From positions 868,001 to 932,000 of the forward strand of contig JAHQIY010000024.1 in assembly GCA_019054805.1 (NCBI GenBank): DNA of 64,000 bases, given 5' to 3'. Below are positions 1-10,571 of this stretch, in pieces. The position numbers and the translations under genes were made by a program. The DNA is from Brachionus manjavacas. Its lineage: Eukaryota; Rotifera; Eurotatoria; Ploima; Brachionidae. The notes below the pieces were generated by a model that saw nothing but the letters and a program-made list of their open reading frames with translations, had not been told where the DNA came from and did no database searches. Position 1 is the first letter of the stretch. Each line of letters opens with the position of its first letter.

Positions 1-277
1 TTTTACTTAATTCGTTTAAGTAAAATATTTTATACGGTTTTAAGGTGTTACAGTATTTTTCGTAAAAAAAAAGTAAAAAATAGTGAAAACCATAATTTCC
101 AAAACCGAAATTTTGACATTTTTTAGAAACTTTTTTTTTTTGGTTTTTTTATTTTTTAAGAAGAATAAAATTTTTTGAAAATTTACTTTTTTTTAAATTA
201 AATTATGGTAAATTTTAATTAAAAAAAGCAAAAAAACAGAAAATTTGGTAATTTTGAAATTTTTTATAAAAAAGTTG

Positions 278-1447
278 GGCATATGTCTGATATGTGAACT
301 GAAAATTATGTGCACTTTCTTAAAGTTGATAGGTGAACTAAGTGCACGAAAATTTATAGACAAAAAAAAACGTGAACTGATCAATTAATACGTGAACTTT
401 ATTGAAAATTAAAGTGTTAATTAGGTAATTTAAAAAAAAAGAAGAAAAAAAAAGTATCACAGTGTTTCAATTTTTTTTAATGAGTCCGACTTACATGTAT
501 TTTTAGACCCCACTCATTCAAACAATATTTCTCTTTCCCCAACTGACTACACAATTCACTTAAAATACCACTTGTATTGACTACTTTATTTTTGTTTCAA
601 AGAACATTTACAGACTGCACAGCTTCATTACTCGGCTTTGGAGTTTCATAAGATACTTTCTCAATGGCCAAAGCATTCCTTTTGACATTATTTAAAGACA
701 CATTTTCTAGACGGGCATTTAAATCATTCATTTTTTCTAACATTTGCGATTGGATTGACTGTACAGGTTTAATTACTGAGCATACCTCTACTTCAGGTTC
801 TATTAGATATTAGAGATTCATCAATCTCTACTACCATACCTATTCCTCCCAATTTAACATTTCTAGTATAATCCTGGACACTCGCACTACAAATATTTGT
901 CAGTAATCTAAAAACATTTGAAACGATATACTTGGAATCATTTTCAACATTTTCGTTAATTTTAATCAAGTCACTTGTTTTCGATATGGTCAACTGAACA
1001 GCCCAATACTTGATGATTTCTAATATGAATAACATCGGTTTAAGAAACATACTAAAAAATGATTCCTTGTGAATACTTGAAAATTTTTGACATTTTGAGT
1101 TCTTACACCGAGCAGAAAGTAAACTTCGACCGTCTTTGTTTCGCTTGCGTTTTGCAATTTTTAATTTGGAGTTAGAACTTGAACAATTTTTATTCGATAG
1201 AATACCGATCTTTCGAAATTGGTGAACATAGTCTAGTTCATCGACGTTCAAATTAGAGTTCATTATAAAAACAACACAAGAGACTAAATTTGTTTGTTGC
1301 TTTTTTCAAATAAATTAAAATTATGTGCACTGAAAAGATCACATAATTTTCAGTTCACACTTTTTCGTGCACTATTATTCGAGAGAGTGCACATAATTGT
1401 AAGTTCACATAATTTGTGATCTATAGTGCACATTTCAAACATATGCC
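278..1447 (-). mobile_element. Merlin-type DNA transposon with TIRs and 8-bp TSD
   Basis: The left end begins GGCATATGTCTGATATGTG. The right end, reverse complemented, begins GGCATATGTTTGAAATGTG. The flanking octamers are AAAAGTTG (270-277) and AAAAGTTT (1448-1455), an 8-bp target duplication with one mismatch; 8 bp is the known Merlin duplication length. Inside each end are repeated GTGCAC and GTGAAC motifs set in ATAATT context, resembling subterminal transposase-binding repeats. The minus-strand ORF at 793-1263 encodes an IS1016/ISXO2-like transposase fragment, which fits Merlin. The coding region is broken, so the element is probably dead. Confidence 0.75.
793..1263 (-). pseudogene. Merlin (ISXO2/IS1016-like DDE) transposase, 3' truncated
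   Basis: This is a 156-residue ORF from an ATG at 1263. It has a basic, Cys-containing N-terminal part (C-x4-C near residues 53-58, a degenerate zinc ribbon). A helical stretch follows, then a C-terminal GGIGMVVEIDESL motif, which is the first-Asp motif of the ISXO2-like/Merlin DDE domain. The ORF stops soon after this motif, so the remaining catalytic residues are absent. In the same strand, about 600-780 then reads as an unrelated coiled-coil-like stretch (SQMLEKMNDLNARLENV) without a catalytic motif, which suggests a deletion or replacement of the transposase C-terminus. Family assignment rests on the DES motif plus the element's TIRs and duplication. Confidence 0.7.
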
Positions 1448-2039
1448 AAAAGTTTGACATTAAAAGAAAAACAACAAAAAAAAGTTTTAAATTTATTTTT
1501 AGCATATTTCGCCATTTTAATTCAATTCTCAGCCTTTTCCCACGTTTCTTTGAAGCTCGAGTGTTTGGTAACATTTTGATTGATATTAGGTTGTTTAATA
1601 AGCTTTTGCGTTTTTTTCGAAACTTTATTTATTCATTAAAAAATAAAATAAATATTATTAGACACTTAAATGTTTTTCTTCACTTTAAATACACATCTCC
1701 CATTTTCTGGCAACATTTTAACATTTGATTAGCGTCATCCTTAAACCTTCTTTCGAGTTCACATCACAAAAAATTTGTAAACTCTTTATTATTAACTTTT
1801 TTAATAAAAAATTCTAAAATTACCAAATTTTCTGTTTTTTTACTCTTAATAGAAAACTTAATAAAAAACGGTGGTACGTGATTTTAGATAAAATTACGTA
1901 CCCTCACCGACTAATTTTCTCGTAAGATCACGGAAGCTTACTAAAAATAATCTAAATTAAGTAATTTAGCATTGAGACGTCAGTAAACCATATTTTACGG
2001 TAAATATGGTGAATTCAAGGTATCGTAGCAGCACTGTAT

Positions 2040-3465
2040 CTAATCAATCATTTTTTGACACCAATTATATTCTTTTTTTAAAATAAGTAGAATGTGAGTA
2101 AAAGAGTCCTTTTGTAATTGTTAATTTCAGAAATCTTAGTCTGTTATTACTTATTTCGATTTATTTTTAAATTTTTTTATATGTTATTTCAATTTAATTT
2201 ACTTTAGATTTTTTAAAAATAAATAAATTTTAGGAATAAAAAAATATAATTAACATGACTCCTGAAGCAAAGCCGAGAAAAAGAGTAGTCAAATTCTTAA
2301 GAAAAAGAGTTTGACCATGTCGATGATGCACTAATCATGCATCAAAATTCTTAAAAAGCAAAAATCTATAAGAAAAAGGGAAAAAATCAAATGTTAACAA
2401 AATTCTATTTTTGTCCAAATAATAAAAAGATGCCAAAGTTGAACCAAATTTATAAATATGAAAAAAAATCGGAAATTAAGTAAATGTTCGAATCCATTTT
2501 ACTTAAAAAACTATAAGGGCCTTTTAAAACTAGACCTGCCCATGAGTTTCAATTACTTGAAATAATATCAAAAAATCATATTGGTATTGAATCGCTTTAT
2601 GATGAATTTAAAATTGATGATTGACACAGTCGTAATGACCATCAAAAGAACAAATATTAAAAACACCATCGATTCTAAAATTTCTTTGATTCAAAAACAT
2701 TGTCAGAAATGTGACGCCAATAATAAAGTTAGATTATTATTGTCCTTGTGGTTGTCCTAAAAGTAGAAAAATTAATGGAAGTTTTTTTTTTTTATTTATT
2801 TATTTTACTAAATTAGTAAAGATAATAAAAATAAAGAAACGATTTAATTTTTTTGTGAGTTTTTTACCGAAATAAATAAAACAAACTGAATTGGATAATT
2901 GTTAATAAGTAACTGAATTAGTGGAGATTCTTACTTGATTTGTTGATAAAAAATATTTATGCTCATGGAAGTGATAAATAAAACTTTGGACACCCTGTCA
3001 ACTGAAAATGATCAATATTTAAGAATACCTTTGGATTAATTCAGTGATCACGCGGGTTTATTTAAGAAAAAGAGTAAATTTTTTTTTCAAATTTTTATCT
3101 TTTATTAAAATCGGAGATCAGAAAAATTTTGAAAATTTGTAAAATTTTGTTAAAAGAATGTCAATATTCAAGTATCAGAAGAAAAGAGATAATTTTGAGA
3201 TGATTTTATTCTATTTAAATGATTTTTCATTTAGCTATTTCGATTTAAATAAATAAAATTTAAAGGTGCAAAAATTATTTCATGACATTAATTGCAGAGC
3301 ATATTAACTTAAGATAAACTTTTAATAAAATTAAATCGAAACCATAAATAAAATTAAAATAACCCCGATGAGCTGACGACAAACGCAATTTTCAATAATT
3401 CTTGCGGCGTGATTATCCCAATTTTGCTTTGTCACTTAATCTGAATCAAACTCTTAAGATATTAT
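2040..3465. other. AT-rich intergenic region with weak transposon traces
   Basis: No intact gene is visible. At about 2540-2760 two plus-strand frames together read AHEFQLLEII...NHIGIESLYDEF and later IQKHCQKCDANNK. The His/His/Cys/Cys spacing is reminiscent of a retroelement integrase zinc-binding (HHCC) domain, broken by stops and a frameshift. This is suggestive only. The rest is simple AT-rich sequence. Confidence 0.3.
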
Positions 3466-3472
3466 TTGAGAT

Positions 3473-3481
3473 CATATAAAA
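3473..3481 (+). promoter_or_regulatory. TATA box of the chitin-binding protein gene
   Basis: CATATAAAA lies about 40 nt before the ATG at 3521, and a start-site-like TTCGGACT follows 20-30 nt downstream. Spacing and sequence fit a TATA promoter with a very short 5' leader, as is common for highly expressed secreted structural proteins. Confidence 0.55.
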
Positions 3482-3520
3482 GCCTAATAAAATTCTCTTC
3501 GGACTAAATTATCAAAAAAA

Positions 3521-5173
3521 ATGATTTTTGCAATCATTATATTTAATTTAATTTTAAAATGGTGCCAATCTGCCGACAACAAAACCCTTAACACAAATGT
3601 AGCCAACCTGACATCAGACAAGAGAAACCTGCCTCATGAATACACAGGCGAAATGTATGACATAAGCTTCAAAGATGTGTTTGACCAGTATGGATACATT
3701 CCAGAATACATGTATACAATTGACAATTCCTATAAACCAGACTATGAAGAAAATGAATACAAAAAATATGATAGCAATGACAAGACAGATTATAATGGAT
3801 ACAGGCAGCATGATTATCCGGGAAAATACAGCGATGATTACCAAAAAAGTGATTACGGTCCGGACAAAAATGAATATGAGAACGGATACCAAAAAAAATA
3901 TGATTACGTAGAAGACTATCAGGTTAAGAACTACCCTGATTACCACAATGGCAATTCCAAAGATTATCAAAATCAAAATTACAAGCCTCAGTACAATACT
4001 AATGACAATGACCATTATAAAGGATACAATTCAAATTATGACAGCGGCAAAACTTATAATGGCTATAAAGACAATTACTCTAATAATGGAAATTACGATC
4101 CAAGTTATGAGAAAAAAGGTTATGACCACAAAAACTATGGAAACAATTATGACAACAAAAAATATGATTCTGGCTATGATAAACCTTACAAGTCTGATTA
4201 TAATTACGGAAATGATTATAGAAATAGAGAAAAGTATCATTCCTATGAAAAAAGAAAGTATGGTTATAAATATGCAGATTCGTATGAAAAGGGCGGATAT
4301 TCAAAAAGAAAATATGACGAATACAACAATGAATCAAAGTACAAAAAAAGATATGATTCTAGTGAAAAAAAATATGATAGATACTACACTGATAGTAAAT
4401 ATGACCATTCATATGAGAAAAAGTATGCAAAACCTAGCAGGTATGATGACAATAGCAGTGAATATAAATATAAAAGTAACAAAAAATATGACACAGACTA
4501 TAAAGATAGTAAGTATGATCACTTGTATGAAAAAGAGTATGGAAAGAGTAAAGACTATGAAGACTACAAGTCAAAAAGTAAAAAATATCACTCAAAAGAT
4601 TACAAACACTATGAAAAGGATAAGGAAAGCTATTCGGCCCAAAAAGAAAATGGGAAATATTACCAAAAAGATAGTGAACCCAAATACAGTGTCAATAATA
4701 AAAAAAATGAAGATAGATATGTTGAAAAATATGACAAAAAGTATGGAAGTGCTTATAAGCAGGATAATCAAAAATACGAAAGCCAGGAAAAGAACAGCAA
4801 ATATGGAAATTCGAATAGTTTTAAATCTGACAATAAGTTTAGCAATGTTGTTCATGTAAACATCATTGGTAAAGAAATCGAAATAGAAAAGGAATATAGT
4901 GAAAACTCTACTAGTACTACTAGTACTTCTGCGCCGACGACAGCATACAGCCAAGAAACTGAGACAAGCAGCGAATCCACCACAACAGAACAAATGTTAA
5001 CAAACGGCTTTTGTGATCCTTCTATTGATTTAACAGCCCTGCCAGGAGACTGTAGAAGATTTAGACGATGTGCCAATGGTATCTTATTCATTATGAATTG
5101 TCCAGCTAACTTGCTGTTTGATAATTCGATTAAAGTTTGCAATTATCCACAAAATGTTCCTCAACCTTGTTAA
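3521..5173 (+). CDS. Secreted Tyr/Lys/Asp-rich protein with C-terminal chitin-binding (CBM14) domain
   Basis: A single-exon ORF of 550 residues. Residues 1-18 form a hydrophobic signal peptide (MIFAIIIFNLILKWCQS). Residues 60-450 are low-complexity and dominated by Tyr, Lys, Asp, Asn, Ser and Gly, with degenerate units such as SKYDHSYEKKY and SKYDHLYEKEY. A Ser/Thr-rich linker (about 460-495) follows. The last 55 residues carry six Cys in the peritrophin-A/CBM14 order (FCDP, DCRRF, RRC, NCP, VCN, final PC). The domain binds chitin in known proteins. The Tyr-rich body could be cross-linked or form a hydrated matrix; that role is inferred. Likely a cuticle, lorica, mastax or egg-envelope matrix protein. 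The start is fixed by the signal peptide and the TATA box upstream. Other-frame ORFs across this gene are by-products of its biased codons. Confidence 0.85.
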   Translation: MIFAIIIFNLILKWCQSADNKTLNTNVANLTSDKRNLPHEYTGEMYDISFKDVFDQYGYIPEYMYTIDNSYKPDYEENEYKKYDSNDKTDYNGYRQHDYPGKYSDDYQKSDYGPDKNEYENGYQKKYDYVEDYQVKNYPDYHNGNSKDYQNQNYKPQYNTNDNDHYKGYNSNYDSGKTYNGYKDNYSNNGNYDPSYEKKGYDHKNYGNNYDNKKYDSGYDKPYKSDYNYGNDYRNREKYHSYEKRKYGYKYADSYEKGGYSKRKYDEYNNESKYKKRYDSSEKKYDRYYTDSKYDHSYEKKYAKPSRYDDNSSEYKYKSNKKYDTDYKDSKYDHLYEKEYGKSKDYEDYKSKSKKYHSKDYKHYEKDKESYSAQKENGKYYQKDSEPKYSVNNKKNEDRYVEKYDKKYGSAYKQDNQKYESQEKNSKYGNSNSFKSDNKFSNVVHVNIIGKEIEIEKEYSENSTSTTSTSAPTTAYSQETETSSESTTTEQMLTNGFCDPSIDLTALPGDCRRFRRCANGILFIMNCPANLLFDNSIKVCNYPQNVPQPC

Positions 5174-6460
5174 GACTAATTTAAAAAAATATATGGTTCA
5201 AAAGTCTAGAGATTGGAAGTTTAAGTTGATTTTATTTAATTGTTTTTTTTATTTTTTTATTTCATAATTATATTTAAAAATTAATTATTAATAACAATTT
5301 ATATCGAATTAAATTTTTACATTATTTTTCCTCTTGATTCGCCGACACTCAGTGTGAATCATATGGTATTTTGAATTTTGAAACAAAAGTCTAAAAAAAA
5401 ATATTTAAATCCAATGAGATTTAGCAGGAACTTAATTTGGGTACTAAAAAGTTTGTATCACGCAAGATTAAATGATAATCTGCCATTTTTTAAAAGTATG
5501 TTGAGATTTTGCAGAGTTATGAGCTGTTAATTTGTTCACAATTTTTTTAAGATTAACTGATAAACCTGTTTTGTTTGACCACTTTAATTTTTGGACTGGA
5601 ATATACGAACAAAATAAATTCCTGATTTTTTGGTTCGTTTTTGGAGTTAAGGTTTTTATGTCAGACATGTTTGTTTCAATTTGGAAAATGTTTTCTTTTT
5701 CTTTCGGAATCAAGAGGTCCCTATAGTCATTTTTAGATCGTTCAATCGATTTGAGTCACTCTGCTAATGAACATTTTTGAGTATGAAAACAAGGAAAATA
5801 GTTATGTTGTGATATTCATCATTACAAAAAAATCGATTTTGTTTTAGTCCAGAAATTGAAATTACGCACTTTAATTAGTATAAAACTGAAGGACCATTGA
5901 TTTGCTTGCAATTGGTGTTTCAAGAATTCTAAAGTTGATTGTGTTTCCAGTAGTCGAAATATCACTGGAGAGAAAATATTCAAGAGATATAGAAAATCAA
6001 TTAAAAATAAAAAAATATATAAGAAATCCAACTTTTGCTTTGTTATTTCAACAGTGGATACAGAAAGTAAACTTCATATTTTTTTTTTTAATTTCAAAGT
6101 AAATCAACAGGCTAGCGCCCATGCCATGAAAGACCGATTTACTCTTTATCATTAAGTTACTATCCCAGGTTATTAGATATATGTCCAGTTGACAAAAAAA
6201 TTACTATTTTACTATTTTAATATTTTAGAAAAATTCTCAAAAAGTTCACTAATCACTATTTTGCTCTTTTATAATTTATAACTTATACCTTTTCCTCTAG
6301 TTTTTCCTTTAGTATTAGCTCCAAAGGCCTGATCTTGAGATATGTTATTAGGAATTTCTTGAATTACAGGCATTTTTTTTTAATTCCTGAGTTATTTTAG
6401 AGATTTATTTATTTAATTGATTAACTATATCGAATAGAGACAATTTATTTATATATTTGT
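5174..6460. other. Intergenic region, no recognised gene
   Basis: This covers the 3' UTR of the chitin-binding protein gene and AT-rich sequence. CCTCTTGATTC at about 5330 recurs inverted as GAATCAAGAGG at about 5706, possibly the ends of a small MITE. The stretch at 6091-6140 (TTTCAAAGTAAATCAACAGGC) is shared with 51549-51590 and so is a dispersed repeat. A 34-codon minus-strand ORF at 6269-6373 has no recognisable identity. Confidence 0.4.
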
Positions 6461-6464
6461 TTAT

Positions 6465-6640
6465 CTGTACCGACCTAATGCTCCTTCAGAGTTTAAATAA
6501 AAAAAAAAAAAGATAAATAATGTAAGGCAAAACAAAATAAAATAAAATAAAAATAAAGTAAAAATAAAGTAAAAAGGATTATAATTAACGAAATTAAAAA
6601 AAAGATATAAAGATATGTAATAAATTTGATTTTTAGGTAT
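6465..6640 (-). mobile_element. LINE 3' end, family A, 5' truncated
   Basis: Read on the minus strand this is an AT-rich 3' UTR ending in CTGAAGGAGCATTAGGTCGG and then TACAG, the terminal signature shared with copies near 10.6, 14.9, 35.3, 58.3 and 63.8 kb. No RT coding is left. It is a severely 5'-truncated insertion. Confidence 0.6.
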
Positions 6641-6900
6641 TTGACAAAAATATCCTGAGCAAAAATATACTGTTAGATTTTTGTACTGAAGGGGATCGAC
6701 TTCTAATACTAATGCGTCGCAAAAAAGAGGACGAGGTCGTCCAAAAAAAACAGTTTCGGTTCAATAAGAAAGTGAGAAATCAAAAATAAAACAAATAAAC
6801 TAAATTAGTTGAATAATTGAATAATTGAAATGGTGAAGGCATTATAAAAAGTAAACACGAAATACTTAGAACTCCTCGCCCGACTGCATATACTGAACTA

Positions 6901-7224
6901 ATGAGACTAGACTCGTATAAAGAAAGTTCAGACATAGACCAAAAACTAGGAGAATTAATCAAAAAAAGCCTTCTTGTAAACGTAATCACTCGTATTCAAA
7001 CCCTTGAAGTTGAAACTAAAGAAAACAAAAAAGCTAACCAAAATAACTCAAACGAAATAGTCAACCTTAAAGAGCAAGTTACACAGAACAAAAACGAAAT
7101 AAGTGTTCTTAAAGAAACGATAAACAGATTCGGCGAGGATATATCGACAATCAAAACGGTTCAAACAACCATTCTCGGTACACTGACCAGTTTTATCGAG
7201 AAATATGACCAAAACAACAAATAG
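6901..7224 (+). pseudogene. LINE ORF1 coiled-coil remnant
   Basis: The 107-codon ORF reads as a long amphipathic helix with heptad spacing (IVNLKEQVTQNKNEISVLKE). It lies just upstream of the endonuclease region of the same LINE. A coiled coil at this position is typical of LINE ORF1 RNA-binding proteins, which form trimers. The AT-hook-like upstream part is separated from it by a stop, so the original ORF1 was probably longer. Confidence 0.55.
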
Positions 7225-7279
7225 CAATCAACAACCCCCAGCCCATCCAAGCCAAACCTAACACCTTTCAAATTAAAAT

Positions 7280-7992
7280 TGCGACAATCAACGCTGGAGG
7301 AATTGAAAATAACATTGGCTACATAAACGATTTAATAATGGACAACACAATAGTGTGTATTCAAGAGACATGGGCTGAGAAAAAAGAAAAAATTGATACG
7401 TCCATTTTCATTAACCATAGAAAAGTTCACTCACAACCAGCAACAAGGAAACACTCCATTGGAAGAGCATCAGGAGGACTTGCCTTTGTACTGGATGATG
7501 AACTAAACTCAGTGTGATTTTTATAACGAAAGAATAGGAGTTTTACGGTTGAACAAGCTAGCAATTATAAATGTTTACATGATCTATGATAATCACTCTA
7601 TAGAGAATAGAATCATCTACGCGAGCGATCTAGCAATCATCGGACTGATTATCTCTGAATTGAAAACCGAAGGTATGGACATTATTGTCCTTGATGACTT
7701 CAACACTGACTTTGACAGAAACTGTGAGTACACGAACATGCTAGAAGAGTTTTTAAACAAAAACAATCTCATACCAGCCGACAGACTTAATCAACAACTA
7801 GTAAACTACACGTACAAAAGTAAAGGTAAAAGCAGTTGGATCGATCATGTCATATGTGACTCAAACAACTCAAATATTCAAAACATAAACATAACCGAGA
7901 ACCTGCAAAGCAGAAGCGATCATAACCCAATAACACTAGAGTACATCTTAGAACGAAGCCATACACATAAATTAATTAAGTATATGCATTAG
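7280..7992 (+). pseudogene. LINE APE-like endonuclease remnant
   Basis: Two frames together cover the domain. 7280-7515 gives IATINAGGIENN, CIQETWAEK and SGGLAFVLDD. After a frameshift, 7549-7992 gives DIIVLDDFNTDF, SSWIDHVICD and SRSDHNPITLEY. These correspond to the N-terminal Asn, the catalytic Glu, the central DxN-like motif (here D-D-F-N) and the C-terminal SDH of APE endonucleases. In intact elements this enzyme nicks the target to prime reverse transcription. Confidence 0.75.
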
Positions 7993-8389
7993 TTGAATAG
8001 TATCCAAGAACGCCACGCATATCAGAAACGAATAACTGCGGGACTCAACAAACTTGAAACGATGATCTTAAAATTTCGGAACGAAACATCAAAGGATAAA
8101 ATCAAGCTGCAAGCCACCGCTCTCATTAACGAAATCTCTTCTCACTAGATCAATGCAACAATTAAGACTAAAAACGAATTCATGAATAAAAAACGTAAAA
8201 AAAGACGAATTGGCGATCTCAAGTATAAGATCTGGTGGGACAAAATTATACAAGAGATCCATATCAAACTAATCGATAAATACATTGCCTATAGAAAATC
8301 GTCTATACGAAATCGTCGCATACGAACCCGGAAAAGAATATAAAGTAACCGATTAAGTAACTTCCTTTGTAAACGTCTATACGTCTGTG

Positions 8390-9017
8390 CAATTGACGCA
8401 TCAAAAGCATTCGATAAAGTAAACCGAACAAAACTTTGGGTCAAAATGATATCGAAAAATATAGATCCTGCAATTATAATGGCCACAATCAAGTACTACG
8501 AAAACTCTCTGATGATAATCCAAAATAGCAATGAATTTTCGAATCTTTTCAAAACGACCCTTGGTGTACGTCAAGGTGGCGTAATGTCTCCAAAACTTTT
8601 TTCTATTTATGTAGATGATCTAATTGTTCATATTGAATCACTCGAGCATGGAATTACAATAGACGACAAAATTAAGATCGATATAATTTCATATGCCGAC
8701 GACATTCTTTTAATAAGCACCACCAAAGGACAGAAGGCAACTTACTTAAGATGATAATTGGGATACCAACCCGCTGTAGGACAAAAAATCTCGCATTATC
8801 GCTCAAGATCGAATCAACTAACTGGCGACTAGAATCTGTCAAGTGCGACTTCTTCATTAGACTAAGTATGAACATGTACACGAAGAGTATACTAGAAAAC
8901 GTGCACGACTTGAACATATCAAAAGACTTAACTAGAGAAATAATAGACATGCGACCTGATACAATTTTGTCACTTAAACAAATACATGATAAAAACAGAG
9001 ATCAGATCAATATATAA
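8390..9017 (+). pseudogene. LINE reverse transcriptase remnant
   Basis: Translation gives ASKAFDKVNRTKLW (RT motif A with Asp), then LGVRQGGVMSPKLFSIYVDD (motif B) and ISYADDILLIS (motif C, YADD). Frame breaks follow at about 8750, and a thumb-like segment continues to 9017. The catalytic Asp residues are visible, but the fingers region upstream is missing or scrambled, so no functional enzyme can be made. Confidence 0.75.
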
Positions 9018-9628
9018 ACATAATGAAATTGTATCCAAAATTAATAAAATTTTTGACCTGAAGAACCGTAGCGTGATACCAAAAAAACTCTACGAGCTAA
9101 TCGAATTCAACACGGAAGCCCAAAATTGAACCTATAAATTAACATCTATTATTTTCTATTAAGTTTTTTTTTTTTTTTTTTTATACGAAATATTTTGTAT
9201 TTTTATAGTAAAATTGCAATAAGCTTTATTTTACTGCGTAATGCGACGTGGCCGGAGAGCGGCCTTAGCTCAAATGTAAATAAATAAATAAATAAATAAA
9301 TTGAATAATTGGAATTTGGCTTTTTATATTATATTTGTTTTTTTTTAGTTTTTTTTCTATTAATAAAAATATTTTTGCTCCTAATTGATATAATAATTGC
9401 TTCTTTTTTTTGCTAAAAAATAATAATAAATCTGCTCCTCGAAAATATAAAAATTGCTTCTACAATAATTATTTTCCGTTATTTTTTTATAAATTTTTAA
9501 CAATTAGAGGAAAAATATACTGAAATGAAAAAAATCAGGTGTTAATTAAAAAGGAATTAAGTGTTTAAATTTTTATTATAAAAAAACAAATTATACACAA
9601 AAAATGGTACAAAAAAAAACAAAATAAA

Positions 9629-10202
9629 TTAATCTTCCGCATCTAGAAAATTTCTATTTTACTCCAAATATCTAAGATGCAGATTGATTTCTTTACCTGC
9701 TTGATCCGTTTTATAATTTTCAATTTAGCTTTCTCGCGATCGTTTTTGCTTATTCGTTTGCGGTTATTTGAGTCACCTCCGACAGACCACATTTTTTTTA
9801 ACTTCCACTTCAATTTCTTCATTTGTTATAGCATTGACTCTAGCAGATTTTGTATTTTCTTTTTTAACTCGTTCAGCCTGTCTTTCGGCAAACATTCTGT
9901 TTATCGCATTCCGATGAAGAGTTTGGTCATAATCGAAATGATCATCTTCGTCTCTTGATCAGCAATTAAGCATTTTACGTCAGCATCATCTTAGCTTTGA
10001 CAAAAATGATCACCAGTTACAGCATTTAAACTGTTGTTTTTGACTTTGAGATGAGCTGTGCATTTGTAGTTATTTTTTTAGTACAATTAAATCTTGAGCT
10101 CCCATCATTATTATTTTCTTTCAATCGATAAGTCATGTATTTGTTTAGTACGATAAGGTGCTTATTAGAGTTACTTTCAATCCAAGTAATTTCAGTCGAC
10201 AT
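9629..10202 (-). pseudogene. FLYWCH zinc-finger protein fragment (MULE-associated type)
   Basis: From an ATG at 10202 the minus strand reads MSTEITWIESNSNKHLIVLN, then KYMTYRLKEN and RFNC. After a +1 shift it continues YKCTAHLKVKNN and TGDHF. The layout (aromatic/Leu strand, W/F-x-C, C-x-A, then H) matches a FLYWCH zinc finger, with the usual Trp replaced by Phe. FLYWCH fingers often head MULE-derived transposase genes. A further open stretch (NRMFAERQAERVKKEN) runs to about 9770. At least two frame breaks make it a pseudogene. No catalytic domain is seen nearby. Confidence 0.5.
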
Positions 10203-10422
10203 TTTTAGATTAGTTAAAATTTTAGATTCAATGTTATAATTTTGATTAATTTAGTAGGTTTAAATAATTTCTTAATAGTAAATTAAGTTATTTTTAATTT
10301 TTAAATCAATTAGCAGGCAAGTTTAATTTATCAGATAAAACTTGTGCGATTTTCAGGAAGTTTATAATTTTTTCAAAACAGTTTTGTGTCAAAAAGAAAA
10401 CATTTTTGATAAAGGTATATTT

Positions 10423-10560
10423 TTCGACGGTATATTTTTCTCTTTTTTAACACCGGATATTTTTCCAAAATTAAGAAAAAGTATATTTTTTCTTATTTAA
10501 GATTTCAGGATATTTTTGGTCAGTATATATTTCGGCGGATATTTTTCCGCTCAGTACATT
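10423..10560. repeat. Cluster of GGTATATTTTTC-like repeats
   Basis: Variants of a TATATTTTTC unit recur in direct order (ACGGTATATTTTTC, CCGGATATTTTTCC, CAGGATATTTTTGG, GGCGGATATTTTTCC). Complementary AAAAATATACTG copies lie at about 6670 and 9510, and others in the Sec24 intron near 24570. They flank the FLYWCH fragment and may be subterminal repeats of the element that carried it; that link is inference. Confidence 0.4.
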
Positions 10561-10571
10561 TTTATATTTTT

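Larger units (their letters stand above)
51..2036. mobile_element. Palindromic Tc1/mariner-like MITE, interrupted
   Basis: Both ends read TA-CAGT pointing inward: CAGTATTTTTCG at 51, and the complement of GCACTG ending at 2036, each next to a TA. About 58 bp at 218-276 reappears inverted at 1793-1850 (core AGAAAATTTGGTAATTTT), so the two outer parts are arms of one palindrome. The middle is occupied by the separate Merlin element at 278-1447. The TA-flanked CAGT ends suggest a Tc1/mariner-type non-autonomous element. The outermost repeats have diverged, so the exact limits are uncertain. Confidence 0.35.
6680..9305 (+). mobile_element. Degenerate non-LTR retrotransposon (ORF1 + EN + RT), family B
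   Basis: In order on the plus strand: an AT-hook-like KRGRGRPKK at about 6720-6745; a coiled-coil ORF1 remnant (6901-7224); an APE-type endonuclease with INAGGIENN, IQETWA, GGLAFVLDD, VLDDFNTDF, SWIDHV and SDHNPI motifs (7280-7990); and a reverse transcriptase with ASKAFDKVNR, GVRQGGVMSPKLFS and YADDILL (8390-8760). The 3' end is GGCCGGAGAGCGGCC (9250-9264), a perfect 5-bp-stem hairpin, followed by an AAATA-type repeat at 9279-9301. Stops and frameshifts interrupt all the reading frames, so the copy is dead. Its sequence and 3' end differ from those of the family A LINEs elsewhere in the window. Confidence 0.85.

Noticed and set aside
3614-4993. Long ORFs in other frames across the chitin-binding protein gene (up to about 300 codons)
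   Set aside because: They are Met/Ile/Thr- or Val/Ile-rich shadows of AAA/TAT/GAT codon repeats and have no domain or signal of their own.
9677-9958. 93-codon plus-strand ORF rich in Phe
   Set aside because: It is the reverse complement of the FLYWCH fragment's charged, Lys/Glu-rich frame.
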